In this document: piece by piece, positions 15,911-24,447 of the stretch
Layout of the letters: every line of letters begins with the position of its first letter
Position numbering within the stretch: position 1 is the first letter of the stretch
Assembly: GCA_963663605.2 (NCBI GenBank)
Contig: CAXXVF010000002.1
Span: 806,001 to 870,000, forward strand
Origin: Sporobacter sp963663605
GTDB taxonomy: Bacteria > Bacillota > Clostridia > Oscillospirales > Oscillospiraceae
Direction of reading: 5' to 3'
DNA length: 64,000 nt
Notes under the pieces: generated by a model
What the model saw: the letters and a program-made list of their open reading frames with translations, nothing else
The model's database searches: none
What the model was told of the DNA's origin: nothing
Position numbers and translations under genes: made by a program

Positions 15911-16933
15911 TTATTTCCCCCGACGCGCACCGAACAGGCGCGTCGGCGCTTTTTTCCGGTATATTCTGAGGATCTCACGCGCCAGCAGGTCGGGATTATG
16001 GCGCACGCGGTCGCCGCAGCATTCGGCAAGCGGGGCGTTAAACGGTTCAACGCCCAGATTTTTAACGGCAGCCTCGTCAAAAACGCTGAGCTCGGCGCCC
16101 TCGGCCCGGTAGCGCTCCAGTATCTCCGCCGGCGGGGCCGTTGTATTCACAAGGCACGCGTCGAAGATATCCTCCGAAGCGTGGCGGAACAGCGCGCTTA
16201 TGTGGTCGGAGACCGTATAGCCTTCCGTCTCGCCCGGCTGCGTCATGATATTGGCTATGTAGAGCTTTTTTGCTTTGGTTTTCTTTATGGCGCCGACGAT
16301 CCCGCCGACGAGCAGATTCGGGATAACGCTCGTATACAGGCTGCCCGGCCCCAGAACGACCAGATCGGCATTCATAATCGCCTGGATGCTTTCCTTCAGA
16401 GCGGTCACGGGCGACGGCACGAGCTGGATGCGCCGTATTCGGCAGTCGTGCGCTTTCTTGGCTTCATATATGTTGGATTCGCCGTAAACAACGCTGCCGT
16501 TTTCCAGTTCGGCCATGAGCCGGATATCCGCGTTCGTGACCGGCAGGACGCGCCCCGTAATGGCCAAAACGTCCCCGACCCGCGCGACGGCTTTGTCGAA
16601 CGAATCCGTTATGCCGTTCATTGCGGCCAGAAACAGGTTCCCGAAGCTCTGCCCCTCCAGACATCCGCTGCCAAACCGGTAAGACAGGAGTTTTTCCATG
16701 GTCGGCTCGATATTGGACAGCGCCAGTATGCAGTTTCTGATATCGCCCGGAGGCGGCATACTCAGCTCTTCCCGCAGTTTTCCGGACCCGCCGCCGTCGT
16801 CCGTGACGGTGACAATCGCGGTGATATCGGACATATAGTGCTTAAGGCCCCTGAGCATCGTGGACAGTCCCGTCCCGCCGCCGATGCAGGCGATGGCCGG
16901 AGCACGCGGATCGTGCTCATAAAAAGAATTCAC
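15911..16933 (-). CDS. yvcK: YvcK / gluconeogenesis factor (CofD-like)
   Basis: The 340-residue CofD-like protein shows ACIGGGTGLSTMLRGLKHY near the start, AIVTVTDDGGGSGKLREEL and the VVLGPGSLYTSVIPNLLV motif. In B. subtilis YvcK binds UDP-sugars and is needed for normal cell shape on gluconeogenic carbon. It is encoded between rapZ and whiA as in most Firmicutes. A GTG start is used at 16933, next to an overlapping ATG in another frame. The C-terminal end is basic (RLFGARRGK). Confidence 0.95.
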   Translation of the reverse strand: MNSFYEHDPRAPAIACIGGGTGLSTMLRGLKHYMSDITAIVTVTDDGGGSGKLREELSMPPPGDIRNCILALSNIEPTMEKLLSYRFGSGCLEGQSFGNLFLAAMNGITDSFDKAVARVGDVLAITGRVLPVTNADIRLMAELENGSVVYGESNIYEAKKAHDCRIRRIQLVPSPVTALKESIQAIMNADLVVLGPGSLYTSVIPNLLVGGIVGAIKKTKAKKLYIANIMTQPGETEGYTVSDHISALFRHASEDIFDACLVNTTAPPAEILERYRAEGAELSVFDEAAVKNLGVEPFNAPLAECCGDRVRHNPDLLAREILRIYRKKAPTRLFGARRGK

Positions 16934-16985
16934 ATGATTACCCCGTTTCGCCGGTTTGTAAGCGGGCCGTTGTCTCCCGCTCCAT

Positions 16986-17870
16986 TCAGACCATTATATG
17001 AAGCGGCGTTGACGATTTGTCAATATCCCGGTGACTGCAGTCGACCGAATAGCCTTTGCCGGTCAAAACATCCGCCAGCGCCTGTGCCACTGCAACCGAC
17101 CGGTGGCGGCCGCCGGTACAGCCGATGCCGATGACGAGATGGCTCTTGCCTTCCTCGCTGTACCACGGCAGTAAAAACATGAGCAAGTCGCTCAGCTTTT
17201 CAAAAAACTCCCTGGACTGCTCCATACTGAACACAAAATCGCCGACGGGCTTGTCCAGTCCGCTCTGCTCCCGAAGCTTCTCCACATAATACGGATTCGG
17301 CAAGAAGCGGACGTCGAAAACAAGGTCGGCCTCTATCGGGATGCCGTATTTATACCCGAAGGATATAACGCTTACGCTCAGCGACTTTTCTTCCGGGCTT
17401 TTGTTGAAGATCGCCAGCAACCGGCGCTGCAGCCGCCCGAGCGTCAGGTCCGTGGTGTCGATAATGATATCGGCCTCGTCGCGCACCGGCATAAGCATCC
17501 GGATCTCCCGGTTGACGGCGTTTTCCAGTTCGCCGCCGTCCGGGTCGAGCGGATGGCGCCGACGCGTCTCCTTATACCGTTTGACGATGGTCGCGATACC
17601 GGCTTCGACGAACAGGATACGGTGGTCGCAGCCCATGGCGCGCATTTCCTCAAGCGCTATGAACAGTTCGCTGAAATTCTCGACGGCCCGCACGTCCGTC
17701 ACGAGCGCGACGCGTTCGTACCGCCCGCGCGTCGCCAGGCACAGCTCTGCGAATTTCGGCATCAGCGCGACCGGCATGTTGTCCACGCAATAAAAGTCCA
17801 TATCCTCGAGGACGGCCGCGACGCGGCTTTTCCCCGCGCCCGAAAGCCCCGAAATAATGAGTATCTCCAT
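16986..17870 (-). CDS. rapZ: RapZ/YvcJ family nucleotide-binding protein
   Basis: The 294-residue protein has the Walker A SGLSGAGKSRVAAVLEDM, a DNMPVALMPKF motif, Walker B-like VIDT-type IIDTTDL, and the C-terminal GIGCTGGRHRSVAVAQAL phosphosugar-binding region. E. coli RapZ guides RNase E to the GlmZ sRNA; YvcJ in B. subtilis hydrolyses nucleotides and affects competence. In Clostridia the target is unknown. Gene order murB-rapZ-yvcK-whiA is canonical. Confidence 0.95.
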   Translation of the reverse strand: MEILIISGLSGAGKSRVAAVLEDMDFYCVDNMPVALMPKFAELCLATRGRYERVALVTDVRAVENFSELFIALEEMRAMGCDHRILFVEAGIATIVKRYKETRRRHPLDPDGGELENAVNREIRMLMPVRDEADIIIDTTDLTLGRLQRRLLAIFNKSPEEKSLSVSVISFGYKYGIPIEADLVFDVRFLPNPYYVEKLREQSGLDKPVGDFVFSMEQSREFFEKLSDLLMFLLPWYSEEGKSHLVIGIGCTGGRHRSVAVAQALADVLTGKGYSVDCSHRDIDKSSTPLHIMV

Positions 17871-17926
17871 AAACCCGTATCACTCCCGCCGTTTTATCCG
17901 GCTTGTTCTTTATTTTTACAGCACTT

Positions 17927-18844
17927 TCATGCCCGTATGATTTTGACCTCCGGCTCCAGCCGGATTCCGGATTGTTTATAAACCGTTTCACGCACGTGCT
18001 CCATAACGGCCAGAACGTCCGAGAACGTCGCGCCGCCCCGGTTGACAACGAACCCGGAATGCTTCTCCGAGACCATCGCGCCGCCGACGGCAAACCCCTT
18101 GAGGCCGGCGGCCTCGATAAGCGCCGCGGCGTATCCGCCCTCCGGCCGCTTGAACGTACTGCCGGCGCTCGGCAGGTTCAGCGGCTGGCTCGAGCGCCTT
18201 TTCTTCGCCAGCTCTTCCATACTGCGCTTTATTTCCGCCGGGTCGCCCGTATTTAGCTTCACGACGGATGAAACGACCGTCTCCCCGGCGTCCTGGAAGC
18301 AGCTGTGCCGGTATGAAAACGCGTGCGCCTCCCCCTCCGTGACCGTTTCCGTCCCGTCCGGGCTAATGGACAGCGTCTTAACAACGACGTCGCGCATCTC
18401 CCCGCCGTAAGCGCCAGCATTCATCATGACGGCGCCGCCGAGCGTTCCCGGTATGCCGTGGGCAAATTCCAGACCCTTAAGGCCGCGCTCCTGGGCAAAT
18501 ACGGCCAGCCGCGCGAGCGTTACGCCGCACTCCGCCGTAAGCGCCTGCGCGCCGTCCTGCCGGATCGCCGTCAGGCCGCCGTGGGTCTTGATAACAATGA
18601 TATCGAGCTGCCCGTCCTCCACGAGCAGATTGGTCCCGTTCCCGATGACAAGCGGCCGAACGCCGAGCCGGTGCAAGGCGCGGCTAAGCGATGCCAGCTC
18701 CTCCCCGGAGGCCGGAAAAAACATGGCCGATACGCGCCCGCCGATCCTAAACGACGTATGCTCCTTCATCGGCTCGTCCAGCCGGACGGCGGTCTGAGGC
18801 AGCGCGTTTCGGAGCGCGCGAATCACATCGGGCATGTCTTTCAT
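17927..18844 (-). CDS. murB: UDP-N-acetylenolpyruvoylglucosamine reductase
   Basis: The product of about 305 residues is a type II MurB that reduces UDP-GlcNAc-enolpyruvate to UDP-MurNAc with FAD and NADPH. Motifs seen are HTSFRIGG, VIGNGTNLLV, GLEFAHGIPGTLGGAVMMNAG, SYRHSCFQ, and the serine proton donor in LPSAGSTFKRP. The C-terminal GFVVNRGGATFSDV and final VKIIR are typical. I prefer the ATG at 18844 because GAGGTG lies eight bases upstream; a TTG at 18892 would add 16 residues but has a weaker site. It is placed directly after hprK. Confidence 0.93.
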   Translation of the reverse strand: MKDMPDVIRALRNALPQTAVRLDEPMKEHTSFRIGGRVSAMFFPASGEELASLSRALHRLGVRPLVIGNGTNLLVEDGQLDIIVIKTHGGLTAIRQDGAQALTAECGVTLARLAVFAQERGLKGLEFAHGIPGTLGGAVMMNAGAYGGEMRDVVVKTLSISPDGTETVTEGEAHAFSYRHSCFQDAGETVVSSVVKLNTGDPAEIKRSMEELAKKRRSSQPLNLPSAGSTFKRPEGGYAAALIEAAGLKGFAVGGAMVSEKHSGFVVNRGGATFSDVLAVMEHVRETVYKQSGIRLEPEVKIIRA

Positions 18845-18901
18845 AACGGACACCTCGTCGATTGCAGTTTCATTCTCTGTAGGCAAAAGCAAGCTTGCCG
18901 G

Positions 18902-19840
18902 TCATCCCTTCAGCTGCTGGTCGAAATGCGCGTTGATCTGCCGCGTGAATTCCAGGGCCGCGTTATAGCCCATGAACTTCTGCCGCTGGTTCATCGCCGC
19001 GACTTCGAGGATCACGGCGAGGTTGCGTCCGGGCTTGACCGGTATCGACACCGACGCAACGTCGACGCCGAGGATCGTCGTCCGCTGTTCGTTGATACCG
19101 AGGCGGTCGTAGAGCATTCCCTCCCGCCAGGGCTCCAGATTGACGATCAGGTGTATGTTCTGCCGGGCCTTGACCGCGCCGACCCCAAAGATCTGCCGGA
19201 CGTCTATGACGCCGATGCCCCGGAGCTCGACGTAGTGTCGGATAAGCTCCGGCGCCGTACCCTCGAGATAGTTGGCAACGGCTTTGATCTCGACCGCGTC
19301 GTCGGCGATCAGGCGGTGCCCGCGCTTTAGAAGCTCGATGGCGGCCTCGCTCTTGCCGACGCCGCTTTCGCCCAGCAGCAAAAGCCCCAGTCCGTAGACT
19401 TCGACAAGCACGCCGTGGCGCGTGACGCGCGGGGCGATAGCGACTTTTATGATTCGTATCACTTCGGACATGACGGCCGACGTGCCCGTGCTCGTTGAGA
19501 AGATCGAAACATCGTATTTTTCGGCCGCTTCGAGAAATTCCGGCATCATCTCCGCATCATGGCAGACAATGATGGCCGGCATTTTTTTCGATACTAAAAA
19601 GTCGACCTTTTCGCGCCGTTCCGCCGCGTTGAATTTCCGGAGGAACGCCGTCTCCATCTGACCGACAAGCTGAACGCGCGCCGGTTCAAAATAATCGTAA
19701 AAACCGGCCAGCTGCAAGCCGGGGCGGTGCACATCTCCGGTTTTGATGGTGATCTGTTCATAATCTGTCGAGGGATAGACGATATCCAGTTTCATTTCCT
19801 CTACCAGCGTTTTCAATTTATAGCTGTATTCTTGATTCAT
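18902..19840 (-). CDS. hprK: HPr kinase/phosphorylase
   Basis: The 312-residue bifunctional enzyme phosphorylates and dephosphorylates HPr on serine, controlling carbon catabolite repression and sugar uptake in Firmicutes. Its N-terminal domain is followed by Walker A GESGVGKSEAAIELLKRGH, the signature LRGIGVIDVRQIFGVGAV, and the C-terminal EVAAMNQRQKFMGYNAALEF helix. The gene heads the murB-rapZ-yvcK-whiA transcript. RBS GGGAGAG. Confidence 0.96.
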   Translation of the reverse strand: MNQEYSYKLKTLVEEMKLDIVYPSTDYEQITIKTGDVHRPGLQLAGFYDYFEPARVQLVGQMETAFLRKFNAAERREKVDFLVSKKMPAIIVCHDAEMMPEFLEAAEKYDVSIFSTSTGTSAVMSEVIRIIKVAIAPRVTRHGVLVEVYGLGLLLLGESGVGKSEAAIELLKRGHRLIADDAVEIKAVANYLEGTAPELIRHYVELRGIGVIDVRQIFGVGAVKARQNIHLIVNLEPWREGMLYDRLGINEQRTTILGVDVASVSIPVKPGRNLAVILEVAAMNQRQKFMGYNAALEFTRQINAHFDQQLKG

Positions 19841-19880
19841 AATGTCTCTCCCGCATTTATATATGTATACCGCTGTTCAA

Positions 19881-19909
19881 ATTGTATACAAAAGCGCCGT
19901 TATTTGCAA
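19881..19909 (-). promoter_or_regulatory. Likely sigma-A promoter of the hprK operon
   Basis: On the minus strand TTGCAA and TACAAT are separated by 17 bases, about 40 bases before the hprK start. Confidence 0.55.
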
Positions 19910-20030
19910 GGTTTTTATAAGCCGGCCCGGCTTATTTAAAATTCGCTCTTGCATTTTTCGTCCTCTTCTGTTAATATTAGAAAGCTGTTTTTAAACAGGC
20001 AAAAAATGCACACGCAAGGAGGTGCAGCAA

Positions 20031-20219
20031 ATGGCCAAGTGCGAGATTTGCGGCAAGGGCGTTTCTTTCGGTATCCGCGTCAGTCACTCACACAGGCGCA
20101 CAAACAGAACATGGAAACCCAATGTCAAGAGAGTGTCGGCGATCATTAACGGCACGCCGCGCCATGTTTACGTTTGTACCCGGTGCCTCCGCAGCGGCAA
20201 GGTAACGCGCGCAGTGTGA
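20031..20219 (+). CDS. rpmB: 50S ribosomal protein L28
   Basis: The 62-residue ribosomal protein is of the zinc-binding type, with CEICGK at the start and CTRCLR near the end. The middle is VSHSHRRTNRTWKPN. The ATG at 20031 is preceded by AAGGAGGT; three extra upstream residues are not needed. It is monocistronic, with its own terminator. Confidence 0.97.
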   Translation: MAKCEICGKGVSFGIRVSHSHRRTNRTWKPNVKRVSAIINGTPRHVYVCTRCLRSGKVTRAV

Positions 20220-20234
20220 CGTAAACTTAAAAAC

Positions 20235-20264
20235 CGATGCTCACAGCCTGTGCTGTGAGCATGA
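20235..20264 (+). terminator. Terminator of rpmB
   Basis: The stem ATGCTCACAG / CTGTGAGCAT with a short CCTGTG loop is followed by a T-rich tract. Confidence 0.8.
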
Positions 20265-20334
20265 TTTTTATGTGCGGCAACCCCTGCCATTTTGGGCGGC
20301 GGGCAAAATATGAAATAATATGGAGGTCGAAATC

Positions 20335-21081
20335 ATGAAAATCGGTATCATCGGCTTCGGCAATCTCGGGCACTCCCTGGCGGAAGGCCTTTTGAAATCC
20401 GGCACGGCAAACACCGACATCTGCGTATGCGACGCATCGCCCGAGGCGCTCGAGCGCGCGTCCGGCACATATGGCCTCGTCGTTACGGACGACGTCAACA
20501 CGGCTTTAAAAAACGCCGACGTCGTTTTCCTGACGATTAAGAGCTATGTATTTGAGAAAATCGCCCCCACGGTTGACCGGGCGCTTTTAAAGGGCAAAAC
20601 GGTCGTCAGCTTCATGGCCGGCGTGCAGTTTGAAACAATCTATTCCCTCATCGGCGAGGTCACGCTGGTCCGGGGCATGCCTTCCCTGGCAATCGCCGCG
20701 TGCGACGGCGTCGTCGCGTACACAAAAGCGCCGGAGCCGGTCGCCGCGCTGTTTAACAAGCTCGGCTACGCCTTTGAAGCCGCGCCGGAAGATATCGAAA
20801 AAGTCATGGCCTTTTCCTCCTGCGGCCTCGGCTTCGCGGCGTATCTCATCGACGCGTTCGCCGAAGCCGGTGAGAAAATGGGCTTTGCGCCTGAAATATG
20901 CGCTAAAATCGCCGGCCAGACGTTCCAGAACGCCGTCGACCGCGGCGAGTTCAAGAACACCGTCAAGGCCGTCGCCACCAAGGGCGGCGCGACGGAACAG
21001 GGCGTTTTACACATGGACGCCTCCGACGTGTACGGCATCGTCGCGGGCGCCGTGCAGAAAGCCTATGACCGGATGAAATAG
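20335..21081 (+). CDS. Pyrroline-5-carboxylate reductase-like oxidoreductase
   Basis: The 248-residue protein has the NAD(P) loop IGIIGFGNLGHSLAEGLL and the two-domain shape of P5C reductases, which make proline. RGMPSLAIA stands where RVMPN is usual. The C-terminal signature, normally TSPGGTT, here reads ATKGGATEQGVLHM, so some conserved active-site residues differ. It is probably a P5C reductase or a relative of that fold. The start at 20335 is supported by GGAGG nine bases upstream; a start five codons earlier would overlap that site. A strong terminator follows. Confidence 0.75.
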   Translation: MKIGIIGFGNLGHSLAEGLLKSGTANTDICVCDASPEALERASGTYGLVVTDDVNTALKNADVVFLTIKSYVFEKIAPTVDRALLKGKTVVSFMAGVQFETIYSLIGEVTLVRGMPSLAIAACDGVVAYTKAPEPVAALFNKLGYAFEAAPEDIEKVMAFSSCGLGFAAYLIDAFAEAGEKMGFAPEICAKIAGQTFQNAVDRGEFKNTVKAVATKGGATEQGVLHMDASDVYGIVAGAVQKAYDRMK

Positions 21082-21101
21082 ATTTCTTAATCATTTAAAT
21101 A

Positions 21102-21137
21102 GCTGCGGCGGGATGTTTCATCCCGCCGCTTTTTATG
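21102..21137 (+). terminator. Terminator after the proC-like gene
   Basis: The 10-bp stem GCGGCGGGAT / ATCCCGCCGC with a short loop is followed by TTTTT. Confidence 0.9.
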
Positions 21138-21164
21138 AATTAAGTCTATTTTTCAAATCACCAG

Positions 21165-21698
21165 CTAATCCATACACCCGGCCGGTATTTGATAAAGCAG
21201 ATTATCGTCACTATCATACATCTTGATATTTATGTCGTCGCCCAGCACCTCATAGAGCCAAATATCTTTCCAGTCGGTATCAATAATCTCAGCATTTGCC
21301 CTTTTTCCGATATCGATAAATTCTATCCTCTCGATCGCCGTATCGTTGATATAGCCGTAGGCGATCGTTCTATTATTTTCGAGATGCAGGAATTCTATCG
21401 TCATCTCCGAATCTATACTTTTTGCCGCATTGACCTCCATGTCCCATCTGTCATTCGTCTTTTTCAGCAAGTTAACGCCCAGCCCGCTGGTGTTGACGGG
21501 AAATTCATGTTCATAAAAAACAGCGAGATAGTTTTCATCCAGTTTTTTAACGGCCAGTATATCCACAAAATCAACATTGTTTTTCTTTAACAGATAGTCG
21601 ATTGTCGCCGTGTATTTTACGATTGAATATCCGGCTGTGATCACTATCGTTATAAAGACAGCAATCAATATATAAATATACCTTTTCCTGATAGCCAT
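21165..21698 (-). CDS. Single-pass membrane protein of unknown function
   Basis: A product of about 177 residues starts MAIRKRYIYILIAVFITIVI, a basic tip and one transmembrane helix. An external domain follows with no recognised fold (KYTATIDYLLKKNNVDFVDI, DTDWKDIWLYEVLGDDINIK). It is moderately AT-rich compared with its neighbours. GGAGG lies seven bases before the ATG at 21698; another ATG is immediately upstream. It is convergent with the proC-like gene. Function unknown. Confidence 0.65.
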   Translation of the reverse strand: MAIRKRYIYILIAVFITIVITAGYSIVKYTATIDYLLKKNNVDFVDILAVKKLDENYLAVFYEHEFPVNTSGLGVNLLKKTNDRWDMEVNAAKSIDSEMTIEFLHLENNRTIAYGYINDTAIERIEFIDIGKRANAEIIDTDWKDIWLYEVLGDDINIKMYDSDDNLLYQIPAGCMD

Positions 21699-21778
21699 CA
21701 TAACGCCTCCAATCATCTGTTATTATACATGAATCACCAAGTCCCTTCAATCCTACGGTCATCTTATCTGGCACAAAA

Positions 21779-21808
21779 GGGGGAAGCGCCCGAAGGCGCT
21801 TCCCTTTC
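21779..21808. terminator. Bidirectional terminator after the glycyl radical enzyme gene
   Basis: The 10-bp stem GGGAAGCGCC / GGCGCTTCCC with loop CGAA has T-rich flanks on both strands. It lies just past the stop at 21829. Confidence 0.8.
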
Positions 21809-21828
21809 AAACGTTTATTAAACGCTCT

Positions 21829-24246
21829 TTATTTTACCAATTGCTCCGTCCTGCTGATCAGGTCGTCCTGCAGTGCGCTGTCCAGCTCCACGAAGTAGGC
21901 CGAGAATCCGGCGATGCGTATGACGAGATTCTTGTGCGCGTCGGGGTCGGTCTGCGCCGCGCGCAGCGTCTCCCCGCCGACGACGTTGTATTGTATATGC
22001 ATGCCGCCGAGGTCGAAATACGTCTCGACGAGCTGCCGCAGCTTCCTGGCACCCGCGTCGCCGGCGACGGCCGCGGGATGGAATTTCATGTTCAGCAGCG
22101 TACCGTTTCTAAACGCCGCGTGATTAAGCGCGGCAACGGACTTCAAAACTGCCGCCGGGCCGTTTTTATCGAGCCCCTGCTTCGGGGATACGCCCTCGGC
22201 CAGCGCTTCCCGCGCCTTGCGCCCGTCGGGCGTGGCCCAGGTGCGCCTGCCGTTTATTACATGCGTCGAAACAGGATAAATCCCTGCCTGCCAGTTGTTT
22301 CCCCGGTCGCTCGTGCCGCCCAAAAACGCGCGGGCGAAAATTTCCATGGATTCGCGGGCGATCTCGTCGACATACGGCACGTCGTTACCGTAGCGCGGTA
22401 TGTCGTTCAATATTTTCTGCCGGAGGGGTTCGTACCCCACCCAGTCGGCCATGAGCGCGACGTACAGCTCGCGGGCGGTCACAAGCTTCTCATCGAAAAC
22501 CGCGTATTTGATGACGGCAAGGCTGTCCGCGACGTTGGCGCAACCGACGCCGGACGACCCGTTGGAGTTGTATTTGGCCCCGCCGTACATAACGTCCTTC
22601 CCGGACGCCATACACCCGTCTATCGTAGCGGAAGCCGCGATCAGGGGCATCTTGTCCCGCATGACGAGCCAAAAGAGGTTCGACATCGATATGTGCCAGT
22701 ACACATAGTGCTCCACATGTTTCTTATAGGCCGCCATAAGCTCGTCAAAGCTCTTGTAATCGTAGAGGTACCCTGTCCCGAAGCCGGAATTCTCTCCGGT
22801 CAGCGGGTTTTTGCCGTTGTTGATGAGCATCGTTATAATGTTGCCCATGTTTAGGTATGTCGCGCGCCCCAGACCGCCGCAGGCCGGGAAATCGTTGCCC
22901 GCGCCCGCCGGCTCGACGCATCCGATGATGCAGTAGTCGCGCGCGTCCTCTATGGTAAACCCCCGCTCAAAAAGCGTCGGGATGATGATATCGTCGTTTT
23001 GCAGTGTCGGGATGCCGCCGACCTCTTTCGTGCAGGCAATGGCCGCCTCCCAGAGCTTATCCGGCGTGCCTTTGTGGATGCGAAGCGACAGCGGCGGCTC
23101 GTGCAGGTGCAGGCGGCCCATCGACTGAAGCATCAGGTACGACACGTCGTTCGTCGCGTCGCTGCCCTCCCGGTCGACACCGCCCAGCGACATATGCTGC
23201 CCCGTCGTATACCCGCCGGAGTTTGCGGCGGCCGCCGTTGTCTTCAAAACGACCGCCTCGGAGATTTTCAAATAAAAGCAGTCGATAATCTCCTGCGCGC
23301 GCGATAACGTGATCGCCCCCGCGTCCAGCTCCTTTTTCAGCAGCGGATATGTATACTGGTCAAACCGGCCGAGCGTCAGGCCGTGCATCTGCCCGTCGAA
23401 GCAGAGCGTCAGATGGTATATGAGCGTTGCCTGAACCGCCTCAAAAAACGTACGGGCGGGATGCTCGATGATATGGTCGAGCGCATCGGCCATCCTGGAA
23501 AGCTCGGCCTTTCGCCCGTCTGAGAACTTGTCAAGCTTAGACATCCGCCGGCATTCGGCGGCGTAGCGTTTACTCAGCAGCATCACCGCGTCGCAGTAGA
23601 TGACGACGGCCCTGTAAAACAGATGCTTCTCCGCGTCGCCCCGGAACATATGCCCGTTCATTTCAGCCAGCTTCTCTTCGGCTTCAGCCTTGATCGCGGC
23701 AAAACCCTTGCTGACTGCCTTCCCGTAATTGGCGGAGAAATGGCCGATCGGGTTGCCGCCCGTTCCCGTGCGGTTAAACGGCAGGATCTTCGCGGCTTCG
23801 ACGGGATAAAATTCGTCGGGTATGACGGCGTCGCATAAAGCGCCCAGGCAGCGGTCGTTCCAGTATTCCTCAATGGAACACATATATGCTGCGTCCTCTT
23901 CGGATATCTCGTTATATTCCTCATAAGCGCGGCGTTTGTAAAACTGTCCGCTTTTGAGCTCATCGACGAGCCAGCCGACCCCGCCGTACTCCGGATTCGT
24001 CGTCGAACCCCGGAACGTCGGCGTCTGATTGCCCACGATAAGGTCGTCGTCGCCGACGCGCACCGTCATCTGAGAGCAGATGGCATACATGCATTTAGCC
24101 CGTTTGAGGATCGGGTGCTCCGTCTCATGGGTTTTATAAAACTCCGTGATAATCCTCGGGCGCTCGCTTGAAAAGCGCGGCGTCGTCTGTCTGTAACGCT
24201 CGCGGATACGTGAAACACGCTCGTTCACGGGTGCAAACGTGAACAT
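21829..24246 (-). CDS. Glycyl radical enzyme, pyruvate formate-lyase superfamily
   Basis: The protein of about 805 residues has the full architecture: an N-terminal PFL-like barrel, an active-site cysteine in YCIIGCVEPAGAG, and the glycyl radical loop RIAGFSAYF near the C-terminus. The GCVEP motif groups it with dehydratase, decarboxylase and C-N/C-S lyase relatives rather than true PFL. The substrate is not readable; candidates include diol, hydroxyproline or choline-type substrates. No radical-SAM activating enzyme is adjacent, so an activase must be supplied from elsewhere. The start at 24246 is set by AAAGGAGA upstream. A promoter with TTGATT-17-TATAAT precedes it. Confidence 0.9.
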   Translation of the reverse strand: MFTFAPVNERVSRIRERYRQTTPRFSSERPRIITEFYKTHETEHPILKRAKCMYAICSQMTVRVGDDDLIVGNQTPTFRGSTTNPEYGGVGWLVDELKSGQFYKRRAYEEYNEISEEDAAYMCSIEEYWNDRCLGALCDAVIPDEFYPVEAAKILPFNRTGTGGNPIGHFSANYGKAVSKGFAAIKAEAEEKLAEMNGHMFRGDAEKHLFYRAVVIYCDAVMLLSKRYAAECRRMSKLDKFSDGRKAELSRMADALDHIIEHPARTFFEAVQATLIYHLTLCFDGQMHGLTLGRFDQYTYPLLKKELDAGAITLSRAQEIIDCFYLKISEAVVLKTTAAAANSGGYTTGQHMSLGGVDREGSDATNDVSYLMLQSMGRLHLHEPPLSLRIHKGTPDKLWEAAIACTKEVGGIPTLQNDDIIIPTLFERGFTIEDARDYCIIGCVEPAGAGNDFPACGGLGRATYLNMGNIITMLINNGKNPLTGENSGFGTGYLYDYKSFDELMAAYKKHVEHYVYWHISMSNLFWLVMRDKMPLIAASATIDGCMASGKDVMYGGAKYNSNGSSGVGCANVADSLAVIKYAVFDEKLVTARELYVALMADWVGYEPLRQKILNDIPRYGNDVPYVDEIARESMEIFARAFLGGTSDRGNNWQAGIYPVSTHVINGRRTWATPDGRKAREALAEGVSPKQGLDKNGPAAVLKSVAALNHAAFRNGTLLNMKFHPAAVAGDAGARKLRQLVETYFDLGGMHIQYNVVGGETLRAAQTDPDAHKNLVIRIAGFSAYFVELDSALQDDLISRTEQLVK

Positions 24247-24283
24247 AGGCTCTCCTTTCAAGGCTGCTTTGATTTATTTTCAC

Positions 24284-24312
24284 ATTATAAGTAATTTATT
24301 TCCGTAAATCAA
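24284..24312 (-). promoter_or_regulatory. Promoter of the glycyl radical enzyme gene
   Basis: On the minus strand TTGATT and a perfect TATAAT are separated by 17 bases, about 40 bases upstream of the start. Confidence 0.65.
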
Positions 24313-24447
24313 TCGTGCAAACGGCTGAAAATGCGAATATCCGCAGCTTTTGGCATTCGTTTTTTTCAACCTTCCATAACCTGAACTCATATCTCTTTAT
24401 TCCATCTGCCCGCTGAAGACATACAAAAGCTTTCGCAGCATAGTTAT

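Noticed and set aside
15899..17134. 411-codon open frame antisense to yvcK
   Set aside because: It mirrors the clear yvcK coding frame in a GC-rich region, where antisense frames stay open by chance.
21841..22854. 337-codon open frame antisense to the glycyl radical enzyme
   Set aside because: It overlaps a well-supported gene completely and has no recognisable motif.
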